Shown here: piece by piece, positions 56,544 through 64,000 of the stretch
How the letters are laid out: each line of letters opens with the position of its first letter
Position numbering within the stretch: the first letter of the stretch is position 1
Source: Anaerococcus sp. Marseille-P3625
GTDB lineage: Bacteria > Bacillota > Clostridia > Tissierellales > Peptoniphilaceae
NCBI RefSeq assembly: GCF_900232825.1
Contig: NZ_OCTP01000011.1
Span: 186,001 to 250,000 of the forward strand
Direction: 5' to 3'
Length of the DNA stretch: 64,000 nt
Made by a program: the position numbers and the translations under genes
The notes under the pieces: generated by a model
Database searches by the model: none
Seen by the model: only the letters and a program-made list of their open reading frames with translations
Told to the model about the DNA's origin: nothing

Positions 56544-57355
56544 TCAACTTTCCTTTCAAAAATCATTCTGCCATTTTCATCAAAAGTAGCATTGTCCGGC
56601 AATACCTCAATCATACATTGGCAATGTGGGTGAGTAACTCCTACAACTGCTTTCCATTCGCTAGTCTTTTTCCCATAATTACTGCCATTAGCTATTAGAT
56701 CAGCAAGTAAAAATACCTTTGGGGTTTTCCCATCTTCTTCTAGGTAAAGACTTGAACAATGTTTACAAGCTCCTTGGCTTGGTCTTTTGAACACTTTTGT
56801 TTCAAGTCCCTTGTTAGAATATGGACTATTACCCTTAATTATTCCATCTGCTATGCCCTCATTTTTGCTATTGATTAATTCAGTTTTTACAACCATATCC
56901 CAATCTTGTTTAGTATCTTGAGTTATTTTTCTTAGCTCTGTAGCAATCCATGTATCTCTAGGTCTGTCATCTTTAAATACTTCATCAATAACTGAAAATT
57001 CTTTTTTAAAATATTCAATGCTCGCACTTGAAACCTTGTGCCTAAACTTATCTAATTGATAATCAAGACCTTCTTGAACACATTCTTGACTTATCTTGTA
57101 TATAGGGTTATCACTAGGCTTTATTTCTCTTATGAGTTTTTCAAATTCACTAGGGTCTAAATCAAGATCTGGATGTGAAATATCAATCTGCCCTTTTTTG
57201 TAAGCTCTTTCTAATATTGATTGAAACTCAACTGGTATATTAAGCTTCTTTGCTAGACTTGGATCTATCTTTCCACCTCTAGCAACCTTATTCAAAACTT
57301 TTAAATATCGGTCAAGAATAACCTTGACTCTTCTATACTTTTCTCTTGGGGTCAT
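56540..57355 (-). CDS. MuF-like minor head protein
   Basis: 271 residues. The C-terminal half has the MuF signature: TWIATELRKITQDTKQDWDM, VVKTELINSKNEGIADGI and ACKHCSSLYLEEDGK ... VGVTHPHCQCMIEVLP with paired cysteines and histidine. Overlaps the portal start by 4 bases. MuF proteins are packaged or head-associated and in other phages carry polymorphic effector domains; here the effector-like parts lie on the neighbouring genes. Confidence 0.85.
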   Translation of the reverse strand: MTPREKYRRVKVILDRYLKVLNKVARGGKIDPSLAKKLNIPVEFQSILERAYKKGQIDISHPDLDLDPSEFEKLIREIKPSDNPIYKISQECVQEGLDYQLDKFRHKVSSASIEYFKKEFSVIDEVFKDDRPRDTWIATELRKITQDTKQDWDMVVKTELINSKNEGIADGIIKGNSPYSNKGLETKVFKRPSQGACKHCSSLYLEEDGKTPKVFLLADLIANGSNYGKKTSEWKAVVGVTHPHCQCMIEVLPDNATFDENGRMIFERKVE

Positions 57356-57380
57356 TCTCGCCTCCTAATATTATTAAAAT

Positions 57381-57456
57381 TGGTAGGGCGGATAGGATTT
57401 GAACCTATATCTTTAGTCTTCTGAACTAATATTCTGCCTGGTTAAACTACCACCCT
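57381..57456 (-). tRNA. tRNA of uncertain identity with a non-canonical anticodon loop
   Basis: 76 nt including an encoded CCA. Acceptor AGGGTGG/CCGCCCT (one wobble), D arm with GG in the loop, anticodon stem TTAGT/ACTAA, 4-nt variable loop, T arm ATAGG-TTCAAAT-CCTAT. The loop at 57418-57424 reads TCAGAAG, so position 33 is C rather than U and the triplet is AGA. Read on the opposite strand the same arm gives CTTCTGA, a normal loop for tRNA-Arg(UCU). Confidence 0.7.
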
Positions 57457-57474
57457 AAAAAAATAAGCAACTTT

Positions 57475-57684
57475 TTAGTCGCCTATTAATACTCGATATA
57501 TTTCTTTATTAGCTTCTTTCATAACTCTATCAAAAATAATAGATGCTTCCATCTGCAAAACCCTTAAATATTTATCTTCTAAAGGATATTGAGCTGTTTC
57601 TGTATTTATTGTCTTTCTATTAGATTTGCATAAGCATTTAAGCTCTTTATTTGCCTTTTTAAAGCCTTTTATTTTTATAGTCAT
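57475..57684 (-). CDS. Hypothetical small basic protein
   Basis: 69 residues: KIKGFKKANKELKCLCKSNR then EDKYLRVLQMEASIIFDRVM. Between the odd tRNA and the C5 methyltransferase. No function apparent. Confidence 0.45.
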   Translation of the reverse strand: MTIKIKGFKKANKELKCLCKSNRKTINTETAQYPLEDKYLRVLQMEASIIFDRVMKEANKEIYRVLIGD

Positions 57685-57754
57685 AGGATTACTCCTTTAA
57701 GTTCTTTTCTTTTTATCTGAATTAAATTACTTGTAGTATTTTAGGTTTTAACAC

Positions 57755-59302
57755 TTAAATTTCTATTTCTTTATTCCTAAATAACTGCATAAAAATAGCA
57801 GCTAATACATCTACTACGATTGCATTACCTGCCTGTTTATATAACTGACTATCACTATTTACTTTTCTTGCCTTATAAAAATCTTTATCTTCTATTCCCA
57901 TGAGTCGCCAAAACTCCAATGGTGTTAGTTTTCTGATTCTAAAATCATCTGTAACCACTCCCCTGTCATTATTACAAGTCAAGGTTTGGCTACAATCTTT
58001 CTGCACCCTACCCCTACGATTGTTACAAGTAGGATTAATAAGGTCTATACCGTCGCCTTGGTGGGCTTCTAGGTAACCTTTTTTAGTTCCGTTTTTAATT
58101 GGTATGGTTTTATTAGTATCGCTTGTAACTAAATAATTGTCTTTTCCAACCGTTGTCAAAGTATTTGAAGTTCCATCTTTTTTTAATTCTAATTGTTGAA
58201 CAAATTTATCATCTCTAAGTCTGCCCCTACTTGCTGCAATAGCTGGTAATTCTACCGTTACACAAGGCTTACTACTATTTGATAGTAATGTTGGTGATAA
58301 ACCATCTGCATTGTAAGTTCTAAATTCACTTGGATTAGTTCGTCTTTGATGCTTTATCTTATGAGTTTGTACAATTTTAGCTTCGTTTATTTCATCTATA
58401 CAAGGTTGAAGTCCTCCACCTTGACAAGTATTTAGAGTTGGGCTTATTCCCTCTTTGTCAAATACTCTAAATCTTTCTGGATTGTTTCTATTTCTGCTAT
58501 TGAGTTTATGAGTTTGTATAAGCTCTGGTTCGACTACAACATTACCTTCGCTTTTCCTTATAGATATTCCTCTTTGCTTTGTTGTCACACAATTAGCAAC
58601 TTCTTTTTCTTTGGGATCATTAATCGAAGAATCGAATACACTTTTATATTTAATATCATAATTTCTCACAATACCGACAAGCTTTTTAACTCGTTCACTA
58701 GTCAAATAATATTTTTCATCTACATTTTCTTCTAAGATATCTTTAAGTCTTGTTTTTAACACCTGCTTTTCTGGAAATTTAAAACCTTGATTATCATCCA
58801 GTATTGATATACAAAATACCCTTTCTCTATTTTGTGGTACTCCATAATCTTTTGCATTTAATACCTTTGAATAGTTTGTATAACCTAAATTAGTTAAGAT
58901 ATCAAGCCACTTTTCATAACCCGCTTTATTTTTCTTAAAGGTTAAGGCTTTTACATTTTCCATAAGTAAATATTTAGGTCTTTTAGCTTCTATTATTCTT
59001 TCACACTCCCAAAGTAGACTACTTCTTGTGCCACTATCTTTTTCAAATCCTTTTTGTTTGCCGGCCATAGAAATATCTTGGCATGGAAAAGAATATGTAA
59101 ACAAGTCAAAATCCGGCAAATCTTTAGGATCTATTTTGCATATATCTCCAAAATTTTTAACCTCACCATGTATAGCTTTATATGAGTCAATAGCAAATTT
59201 ATCTATTTCACAAATTCCCACTACTTCATGGTCTATATTCGCCCTTTCTAGACCCATTCTTTGCGTACCTATACCGGCAAAACTTTCAAAAACTCTTAAC
59301 AT
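57755..59302 (-). CDS. C5-cytosine DNA methyltransferase with repeated target-recognition motifs
   Basis: 515 residues. Motif I FESFAGIGTQRMGLE, IV SFPCQDISMAG, VI LMENVKALT, VIII GVPQNRERVF, IX RIRKLTPLEFWRLMG and X YKQAGNAIVVDVL. The region between VIII and IX is long (about 200-450) and holds about six S-x-TL-type units (GISPTLNTCQGGG, GLSPTLLSNSSKP, GTSNTLTTVGKD, DLINPTCNNRRGR, CSQTLTCNNDRG), two preceded by a QTHKxxxxxRxxNPxxFR block. Such arrays occur in multispecific phage enzymes. It should protect phage DNA from several restriction enzymes. Confidence 0.92.
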   Translation of the reverse strand: MLRVFESFAGIGTQRMGLERANIDHEVVGICEIDKFAIDSYKAIHGEVKNFGDICKIDPKDLPDFDLFTYSFPCQDISMAGKQKGFEKDSGTRSSLLWECERIIEAKRPKYLLMENVKALTFKKNKAGYEKWLDILTNLGYTNYSKVLNAKDYGVPQNRERVFCISILDDNQGFKFPEKQVLKTRLKDILEENVDEKYYLTSERVKKLVGIVRNYDIKYKSVFDSSINDPKEKEVANCVTTKQRGISIRKSEGNVVVEPELIQTHKLNSRNRNNPERFRVFDKEGISPTLNTCQGGGLQPCIDEINEAKIVQTHKIKHQRRTNPSEFRTYNADGLSPTLLSNSSKPCVTVELPAIAASRGRLRDDKFVQQLELKKDGTSNTLTTVGKDNYLVTSDTNKTIPIKNGTKKGYLEAHQGDGIDLINPTCNNRRGRVQKDCSQTLTCNNDRGVVTDDFRIRKLTPLEFWRLMGIEDKDFYKARKVNSDSQLYKQAGNAIVVDVLAAIFMQLFRNKEIEI

Positions 59303-59327
59303 ACACCAATTCTCCTTAAAATAAAAA

Positions 59328-59360
59328 ATCGTACGATTTACGCACGATTAATTCACGATT
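59328..59360. repeat. Three 11-bp repeats upstream of the C5 methyltransferase
   Basis: On the minus strand ATCGTGAATTA, ATCGTGCGTAA and ATCGTACGATT follow each other without gaps; the last is palindromic (AAATCGTACGATTT) with a T tract behind it. They lie between tRNA-Ser and the gene start, and could be an operator for autoregulation or a weak terminator. Confidence 0.5.
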
Positions 59361-59373
59361 GTTTTTGTTTTTC

Positions 59374-59461
59374 TGGCGACAAGAGAGGGATTCGAACCCT
59401 CGCACCTTTTAAGGTCTAACGGATTAGCAATCCGTCCCCTTGACCGCTTGGGTATCTTGTC
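59374..59461 (-). tRNA. tRNA-Ser (GCU)
   Basis: 88 nt with encoded CCA. Acceptor GACAAGA/TCTTGTC, discriminator G as expected for serine, D stem CCC/GGG, anticodon loop TTGCTAA (GCU, 59424-59430), a long variable arm closed by CCTT/AAGG, and T arm GAGGG-TTCGAAT-CCCTC. It reads AGC and AGU codons. Confidence 0.95.
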
Positions 59462-59462
59462 A

Positions 59463-59489
59463 CAAAAAAAAGACGGCAAAAACCGCCTT
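59463..59489 (-). terminator. Terminator after the large terminase
   Basis: On the minus strand AAGGCGG / CCGTCTT (7 bp, one wobble) with a T-rich loop, then eight T, just before tRNA-Ser. Partial termination here would separate packaging genes from the tRNA and methylase unit. Confidence 0.85.
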
Positions 59490-59505
59490 AAATAAATTAT
59501 TATAT

Positions 59506-61200
59506 TTAAAATTCTACTAAGTCCATCTGGTAACCTTTAGATATTTTAGATCCATACTGTGTATACTTATCAACTCCTATTAGTGCATAAGCTAAACAAC
59601 AAGCCAAATGATCTGGGCCTTTTCTTGTTGCTACTTGGTAAATGTATCCATCTTTATCTCTATCAAGGATTTGTACATTTATCAAATGTTTTGTAAGTAT
59701 CTGTGTCATCTCATCTTGATAAGAATAAAAGCCTATAAAACCCTGCTTTACCGCTTGTATAGTCCTTTGCATCTTAGAAGTTTTATCTACCTTTACCATT
59801 CTTCTTTGATCGTTCCAATGATCTGTAAAGTTTACTGCTGAATAGGGGCCAGTAGTAGTTGTCCATGTACAAGCATAGGCTGAATATGGGAAAGCTCTTA
59901 ATAATTCTGTATTTTTATCTGCACCATAACCGGCATCTGCTATTATCAAATCTGGATTAAATGGCTTTAACAAAGATATTACTTGCTTAACATCCATTAG
60001 TGGCATTATATTAGAACGTTTAAATTCTCGCATACACACAACTTGTAAAGTCATATTAGGCCTAATTCCAATAACCAGTACCCATGTAGGTTCTCCCCAA
60101 TCTATACCAGCTATGTATGCTATAAATTCATCTGTTCTATTGATTTCTTCATGACCTGCTACAATATGAGTCTTTACATCATTTTCCCCTATCTCTAAAC
60201 CTTTATTGGCATAAGGTTCTCCTAATACATAATTATAGAATAACTGTTTGAATGGATATTCTAATTTTCTACGCATAATAGAATCTGCTGAAATGTGTAA
60301 AGCATTTAATTGTGAAATAAAATAACCTCTAGTATCTTTGATTTGAGGTTTTTTAGCAATCCATTTGCCAACCTGCCATCTGTCTAAAGGCTTTCTACAT
60401 TTAATGCACCTATATTCATAAGTGCCATTTTCTATTTCTTCTGTTATAGGATTATATCCATCTTTTACTTGAATAATATTATCTAAAGTTATTTCTTGCC
60501 AAGTATTACAATGTTTACATTTGTATAAATATCTTCTCTGATCTGACTTTTCGTATAATTCATTTATTCCAATACCTGGTAATGTTGGTGTTGACCATCT
60601 ACGCATTAATCCATACTTAGAAGATGACATTGACTCTTTAAAAGCTAATTCAGTTCCTATCCTCATTCTGTCGTACTCATCTGCACAATACATATCAATA
60701 TCTGCACCCTCACCTTGTGATCCATCTCCTGATGTTCTCATAAAGATATTAGATGTGCCTATTTTCTTACTTGATACGTTATTTAAGTCTTTAGCAACTT
60801 GTCTTTGTAGATGTGGGCTGTCTTTAATAACCGGACTTACTCTAGTTCTTGAAAAATCCGCCATTTGTGCCATTGTAGGGAATGTATACATTATATTTAC
60901 ATTGTCGTGAGTATCTGCAAACCATAAAACTTCGGCTGTAGCTAACTCACTCATGCCTAACTGCCTAGCTTTTTGTATAACTTTATTAGGGTGATTATCA
61001 TTTAAAATTGATTCTTGCCATGGTCTATGAGCAAAAGGATTATGATCTGAAACAAAGGTCATTGGCTTTGACTTTATAGGCTTATATTTTAAAGCCCATA
61101 AGGCTGGAAAGCTTCTAATAATGGTATCTTCTATAGACTTTTTAGCTAAATAGCTAGACTTAAAAGAATTTACATTATCTATAATGTTTAATTCATCCAT
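59506..61200 (-). CDS. terL: Terminase large subunit (GpA-like)
   Basis: 564 residues. ATPase: HRPWQESILN, Walker A-like KARQLGMSE (77-84), Walker B DMYCADE (169-175). A zinc ribbon follows (YKCKHCNTWQEI ... YEYRCIKCRKPLDRW), which is typical of lambda gpA-like terminases. Nuclease: IAGIDWGEPTWVLVI, LIIADAGYGADKN and KGPDHLACCLAYAL. It cuts and pumps DNA into the prohead through the portal. Confidence 0.93.
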   Translation of the reverse strand: MDELNIIDNVNSFKSSYLAKKSIEDTIIRSFPALWALKYKPIKSKPMTFVSDHNPFAHRPWQESILNDNHPNKVIQKARQLGMSELATAEVLWFADTHDNVNIMYTFPTMAQMADFSRTRVSPVIKDSPHLQRQVAKDLNNVSSKKIGTSNIFMRTSGDGSQGEGADIDMYCADEYDRMRIGTELAFKESMSSSKYGLMRRWSTPTLPGIGINELYEKSDQRRYLYKCKHCNTWQEITLDNIIQVKDGYNPITEEIENGTYEYRCIKCRKPLDRWQVGKWIAKKPQIKDTRGYFISQLNALHISADSIMRRKLEYPFKQLFYNYVLGEPYANKGLEIGENDVKTHIVAGHEEINRTDEFIAYIAGIDWGEPTWVLVIGIRPNMTLQVVCMREFKRSNIMPLMDVKQVISLLKPFNPDLIIADAGYGADKNTELLRAFPYSAYACTWTTTTGPYSAVNFTDHWNDQRRMVKVDKTSKMQRTIQAVKQGFIGFYSYQDEMTQILTKHLINVQILDRDKDGYIYQVATRKGPDHLACCLAYALIGVDKYTQYGSKISKGYQMDLVEF

Positions 61201-61571
61201 GGTAAAATACCACCTAGACTTTGTATATTTTCACTTGTTTTATATAGGTCTAGCTCTTGCAATCCACTTGTAAAGCTAGCTTTGTTTAGGTGCAAAATAT
61301 ATTCTCTATCCTCAATACTGTTAGGGTTTTTTATTATAATTCTTAAATAAGGATAATAGCAAAATTTCAAAAAATCTGCATCTTCCCCATAATATCTTTT
61401 AACTGTTTCTGGATCTATAAATTCATTGGCATTTATATATCCTATAACTTTATAACCGTTAATTTCTAAAATAAGTCTTTTCTTATCTAAGCCGCTTATT
61501 TCATATTCCCTAAAATCAATACTTAAATCGTTAGAAGATTTTAATTTTCCATAAATACTAGAATAATCCAT
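61188..61571 (-). CDS. Packaging-region protein, unknown function
   Basis: About 127 residues from ATG 61569-61571 (an earlier double ATG lies in the preceding gene). A compact beta-rich protein: LILEINGYKVIGYINANEFI then YYPYLRIIIKNPNSI. Overlaps terL by 13 bases. Not recognised. Confidence 0.5.
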   Translation of the reverse strand: MDYSSIYGKLKSSNDLSIDFREYEISGLDKKRLILEINGYKVIGYINANEFIDPETVKRYYGEDADFLKFCYYPYLRIIIKNPNSIEDREYILHLNKASFTSGLQELDLYKTSENIQSLGGILPWMN

Positions 61572-61893
61572 CTTTAGGCCTATTTTCTTCATCATTAGTG
61601 GTGTTTAAATGTATCAACATTCTGCTATATAGTTCTTTAAGACTATCATCTTCGCTTAATCCCAATGTATCAAGTAATAAAGCTTTATTGTCTCCATCTC
61701 CACTATCCATGCTCTTTAACATTAAACTTATATTAATTAATCGGTTTAAATCTTCTACATTTTTTGCTCTAACTCTACCCTCTGAAACGTCAATAAAAAA
61801 ATTAGTAATTAGGGTATCAACAGCACCATTAATTAATTTGTCTTTGCTATATTTAGTTTTTAAATATTTGCTAGCTGAATTAATTCCCATCAT
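61558..61893 (-). CDS. Packaging-region helical protein
   Basis: 111 residues, helical: LKTKYSKDKLINGAVDTLIT, NVEDLNRLINISLMLKSM. It lies between the probable small terminase and the gene before terL. It could be an auxiliary packaging factor; no family recognised. Confidence 0.5.
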   Translation of the reverse strand: MMGINSASKYLKTKYSKDKLINGAVDTLITNFFIDVSEGRVRAKNVEDLNRLINISLMLKSMDSGDGDNKALLLDTLGLSEDDSLKELYSRMLIHLNTTNDEENRPKDGLF

Positions 61894-62584
61894 CGCTAAT
61901 TTCCTTTAGTTTTCTTTGTATTTCTTTTTCGCTTTTTCCTATACTTCGTAAATAATCTTCATAATAGTCTGTGGCTTTGTAATATTCTTCCTCTACGTTT
62001 TCAAGTTCTGATAATACCTTTTGTTTTTCATCATCTGGTATATGAGTAAACATTGACTGCAACAGTTGCATATATTTTTTTTCGGTGATTTCTTGCAAGT
62101 TTTTAATACCAAATTGAGTTAATCCTCCCAATGCTCCGTCTGTTAATTTATCTTTTAGTTCTATAGCTTTAAATACATTTTCTATAGTGATAAAATAGTC
62201 ATTTTCTTTAATCAAGTTTTTTAGCTGATCTGCTCCGGATTGAATAACCATATCCAAAAACTCTAAATCATTTTTAAGCTTGTTTGTTTCAGAACCTGGC
62301 TGGATTTCTTTTTCTTGTTCTTCTATGAGTTTAGCAATTGGTGCTTTGTTGATAAAATCCTTTAGGTTGTTTTCTTCGGCTGAATAAGCTTGTCTTATCT
62401 TCCTGTATTGGCCTAAATAGGCCCACGATATATTAAAACCCTGCTTATCTAGATATTCTTTTATAGATTGTATGCTGGTCTTAATATCAATCATTCTATT
62501 TACTTCATCAATATATGGACTATCCATTAAAAGTTTAATTTTAGGAGGTATTTTTTTCTTGCTGTCTATCTTTGTCTTTGCAAT
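61880..62584 (-). CDS. Probable terminase small subunit, likely ATT start
   Basis: The frame from the first ATG (62525-62527) gives 215 residues but has no ribosome binding site. In frame 57 bases upstream an ATT (62582-62584) follows GGAGG (62594-62598) by 9 nt, and the added residues IAKTKIDSKKKIPPKIKLL form a natural basic start. The body is helical (SIQSIKEYLDKQGFNISWAY; DYYEDYLRSIGKSEKEIQRK), with an N-terminal DNA-binding look and a C-terminal coiled region as in small terminases. Function rests on position two genes before terL. Confidence 0.6.
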   Translation of the reverse strand: MAKTKIDSKKKIPPKIKLLMDSPYIDEVNRMIDIKTSIQSIKEYLDKQGFNISWAYLGQYRKIRQAYSAEENNLKDFINKAPIAKLIEEQEKEIQPGSETNKLKNDLEFLDMVIQSGADQLKNLIKENDYFITIENVFKAIELKDKLTDGALGGLTQFGIKNLQEITEKKYMQLLQSMFTHIPDDEKQKVLSELENVEEEYYKATDYYEDYLRSIGKSEKEIQRKLKEISDDGN

Positions 62585-62597
62585 TTTAAAACACCTC

Positions 62598-62924
62598 CTA
62601 TTCTTCTAAATATATTGTCTTTATGTATAATTCTACTAAGGCTATGGCTCTTGCAAAACCCTCTATAATGGCCTCTTCGTCTTTGCTTGAATATTGAGAA
62701 ATAGCAAGTTCGGAGTTATCTTCTATAAAGTCATGCAAATTATTAATCATAGCTTTAGATTCTTGTTCTATATCTTTATGTTCATAATCATAACTATAAT
62801 TTGGGAAATAGTCCTTGACTGTGTAAGGCTTTTTAGTCTTAATAATATACAAGTTATTTTCTGATTTTTCGGTATCCATTATTTTATTATCATGATCAAC
62901 TTTGCTGATATCTTTATGCTTCAT
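62598..62924 (-). CDS. Small acidic protein opening the packaging operon
   Basis: 108 residues from ATG 62922-62924 behind AAGGAAAGAG. KKPYTVKDYFPNYSYDYEHK then NNLHDFIEDNSELAISQYSS and a helical end (AIIEGFARAIALVELYIKTI). First gene after the structured RNA. Stop overlaps the ribosome binding site of the small-terminase gene. Function unknown. Confidence 0.6.
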   Translation of the reverse strand: MKHKDISKVDHDNKIMDTEKSENNLYIIKTKKPYTVKDYFPNYSYDYEHKDIEQESKAMINNLHDFIEDNSELAISQYSSKDEEAIIEGFARAIALVELYIKTIYLEE

Positions 62925-62959
62925 AACTCTTTCCTTGCTATTTTTCACAAATTTATAAA

Positions 62960-63116
62960 TAAAAAAAGCTTTGAATAAATCAAAGCTAGGGAAACTGACA
63001 AATGATGTAGTAGATCAAGGTCGGTAAAAATATTTCTTTCAGGAGTGTTTGGTGTAACAATTCATTTAGGCTAGACGTAGGTACTAATGGGTAAAGTGAC
63101 CTTGATACTACTATAC
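62960..63116 (-). ncRNA. Structured phage RNA (same element as 119-275)
   Basis: Copy of the RNA described at 119-275, with terminator at 62960-62987 and TATAAT at 63123-63128. Here its position relative to the complete packaging operon is visible: the terminator ends 36 bases before the first packaging start codon. Confidence 0.65.
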
Positions 63117-63168
63117 AGTTATATTATAATCCATTTTTATTTTTAATGTGTCTAATGATTTTCTAATT

Positions 63169-63603
63169 TTACGCATCGCCAAACATTTTATAGCTTAATA
63201 CCTTTAAGGCTTCATTGGCTATATTATATATCTGGGCTCTTTCATAATGATACTTGTCCATCAACTCATATACTGCTCCTCTTTCTCCATAAGCATAAAG
63301 AGTCATTACTATATCTTTTTCTTTCTCATCAAGGTAGGTTAAAGCGTTTTCTACCATTCTAACTAGGGCCTTGTTAACTCTGTTATTGCGTTCTAACATA
63401 GCTCTCTTAGCTATATTATTTATATATGTATCGTCAAGATTTCTCCCTCCGCCTTGGACAGATTCATCCCCATACCTAACTGTAATATTAGTCAATCGAT
63501 CACTAATTTCGGTTATCTTGTCATCTATTTCTTTTGTAGTAGTTCTCACTTGCAAGTATTTTTTTAAAATTTCCTTGCAAAGACATTTATAAAACTCTTG
63601 CAC
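63169..63603 (-). CDS. ArpU-like late regulator (same gene as 328-762)
   Basis: Same sequence as 328-762; GTG start at 63601-63603 behind GGAGG preferred over the upstream ATG at 63645. Confidence 0.7.
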   Translation of the reverse strand: MQEFYKCLCKEILKKYLQVRTTTKEIDDKITEISDRLTNITVRYGDESVQGGGRNLDDTYINNIAKRAMLERNNRVNKALVRMVENALTYLDEKEKDIVMTLYAYGERGAVYELMDKYHYERAQIYNIANEALKVLSYKMFGDA

Positions 63604-63709
63604 TATCCCTCCGTATTTTGGAAATATTTTACCATAATAAAGCATATTGATAATTATGCCTAGTTTTTCTTCGATTTTGTGATTTTTTCACACACTTTTT
63701 TGTCGATTT

Positions 63710-63976
63710 TTAATCGTTTTCTTTTAGTATATCGCTCCAATTGACATAATCCAAAGTAATACAATCAAGTTTTAATTCAAGTCTTTTTTTAAATCTTTCA
63801 AGTCTTACTGGGCCAAATCCAAACTCATCTTTTAGAGTTTCCACAACTAAAGCAAGAAATCTTTCTACAAGAAAAACAGTTGTATCTGACTTAGCGATTC
63901 TTGCCATTTCTTCTTTGTAGACTCTTTCGGCTTTCATCTTTTTACCTATAGAAGTGCCACCTTTGTATCTAAACAT
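63710..63976 (-). CDS. Small phage protein (same gene as 869-1135)
   Basis: Same sequence as 869-1135; 88 residues, function unknown. Confidence 0.6.
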   Translation of the reverse strand: MFRYKGGTSIGKKMKAERVYKEEMARIAKSDTTVFLVERFLALVVETLKDEFGFGPVRLERFKKRLELKLDCITLDYVNWSDILKEND

Positions 63977-64000
63977 TCTAAACCTTTCTTAATTGCTTTA

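Larger units (their letters stand above)
62842..64000. repeat. Second copy of the circle junction
   Basis: Identical to 1-1159. Contains the same start of the packaging operon, structured RNA, late regulator and 88-residue gene. Confidence 0.95.

Noticed and set aside
57385-57456. A plus-strand tRNA-Arg (UCU) at the same place as the odd tRNA
   Set aside because: The plus strand gives a normal anticodon loop, but it has an A-C mismatch in the acceptor stem, no GG in the D loop and no T arm or CCA. Only the minus strand folds as a tRNA.
1-64000. CRISPR arrays and insertion sequences
   Set aside because: No regularly spaced repeats with unique spacers and no transposase gene or flanking inverted repeats were seen. 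The only tandem repeats are the short iteron, operator and coding repeats listed.

Overview
The window is a complete, circularly closed genome of a temperate contractile-tailed phage (myovirus type) of a low-GC Gram-positive host. Bases 1-1159 repeat exactly as 62842-64000, so the unit is 62,841 bp and the last 1.16 kb is the same DNA read twice. The low GC content (by eye near one third), strong AGGAGG-type ribosome binding sites, a Cpl-7 repeat (CW_7) endolysin, LLH holin, XkdX, YopX and ArpU-like genes all point to Bacillota, most likely an anaerobic Clostridia/Tissierellia-type host; the species cannot be fixed from the sequence. Apart from five genes, everything is transcribed on the minus strand.

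Layout in transcription order. The lysogeny switch is at 13.8-17.7 kb: a LexA-like repressor (14214, plus strand) and a small Cro-like HTH protein (14055, minus strand) diverge from back-to-back promoters that can be read base by base. Downstream of the repressor lie a lipoprotein gene and the integrase. The attP region follows the integrase and carries the 3' end of a tRNA gene (CACCCCGACCA, probably tRNA-Pro). The early operon runs leftward from 14.0 kb to 0.3 kb: tiny membrane proteins, HTH regulators, YqaJ exonuclease with RecT, an HNH protein, a replication initiator with internal iterons, SSB, a DUF1064 nuclease, many small genes, dUTPase, an adenine methyltransferase and an ArpU-like late regulator. 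A promoter, a roughly 155-nt structured RNA and a terminator follow. The operon then crosses the circle junction into packaging (62.9-53.7 kb): small and large terminase, two tRNAs, a C5 methyltransferase, a MuF-like head protein and an extended portal. A terminator-flanked cassette (53.7-50.7 kb) encodes a putative zinc metallopeptidase. Next come prohead protease, scaffold, capsid, neck, sheath, tube, chaperones, tape measure, baseplate and tail fibres (50.6-22.5 kb), then lysis (22.3-20.6 kb). An accessory block (20.6-17.7 kb) holds hicAB and a second promoter-driven set ending in an AP2-domain protein.

The most unusual signals are: (1) a GC-rich segment with many NNC codons in a C-type-lectin-like (DUF6273) tail protein, which looks like the variable region of a diversity-generating retroelement, with no reverse transcriptase or template repeat found here; (2) a portal with a C-terminal GNAT-like extension that shares a 65-residue module with the neighbouring HExxH protein, suggesting head-borne effectors; (3) a phage structured RNA with its own promoter and terminator next to the packaging genes; (4) two genes (adenine methyltransferase and small terminase) whose best start is ATT behind a strong ribosome binding site; (5) a 76-nt tRNA whose anticodon arm looks inverted.
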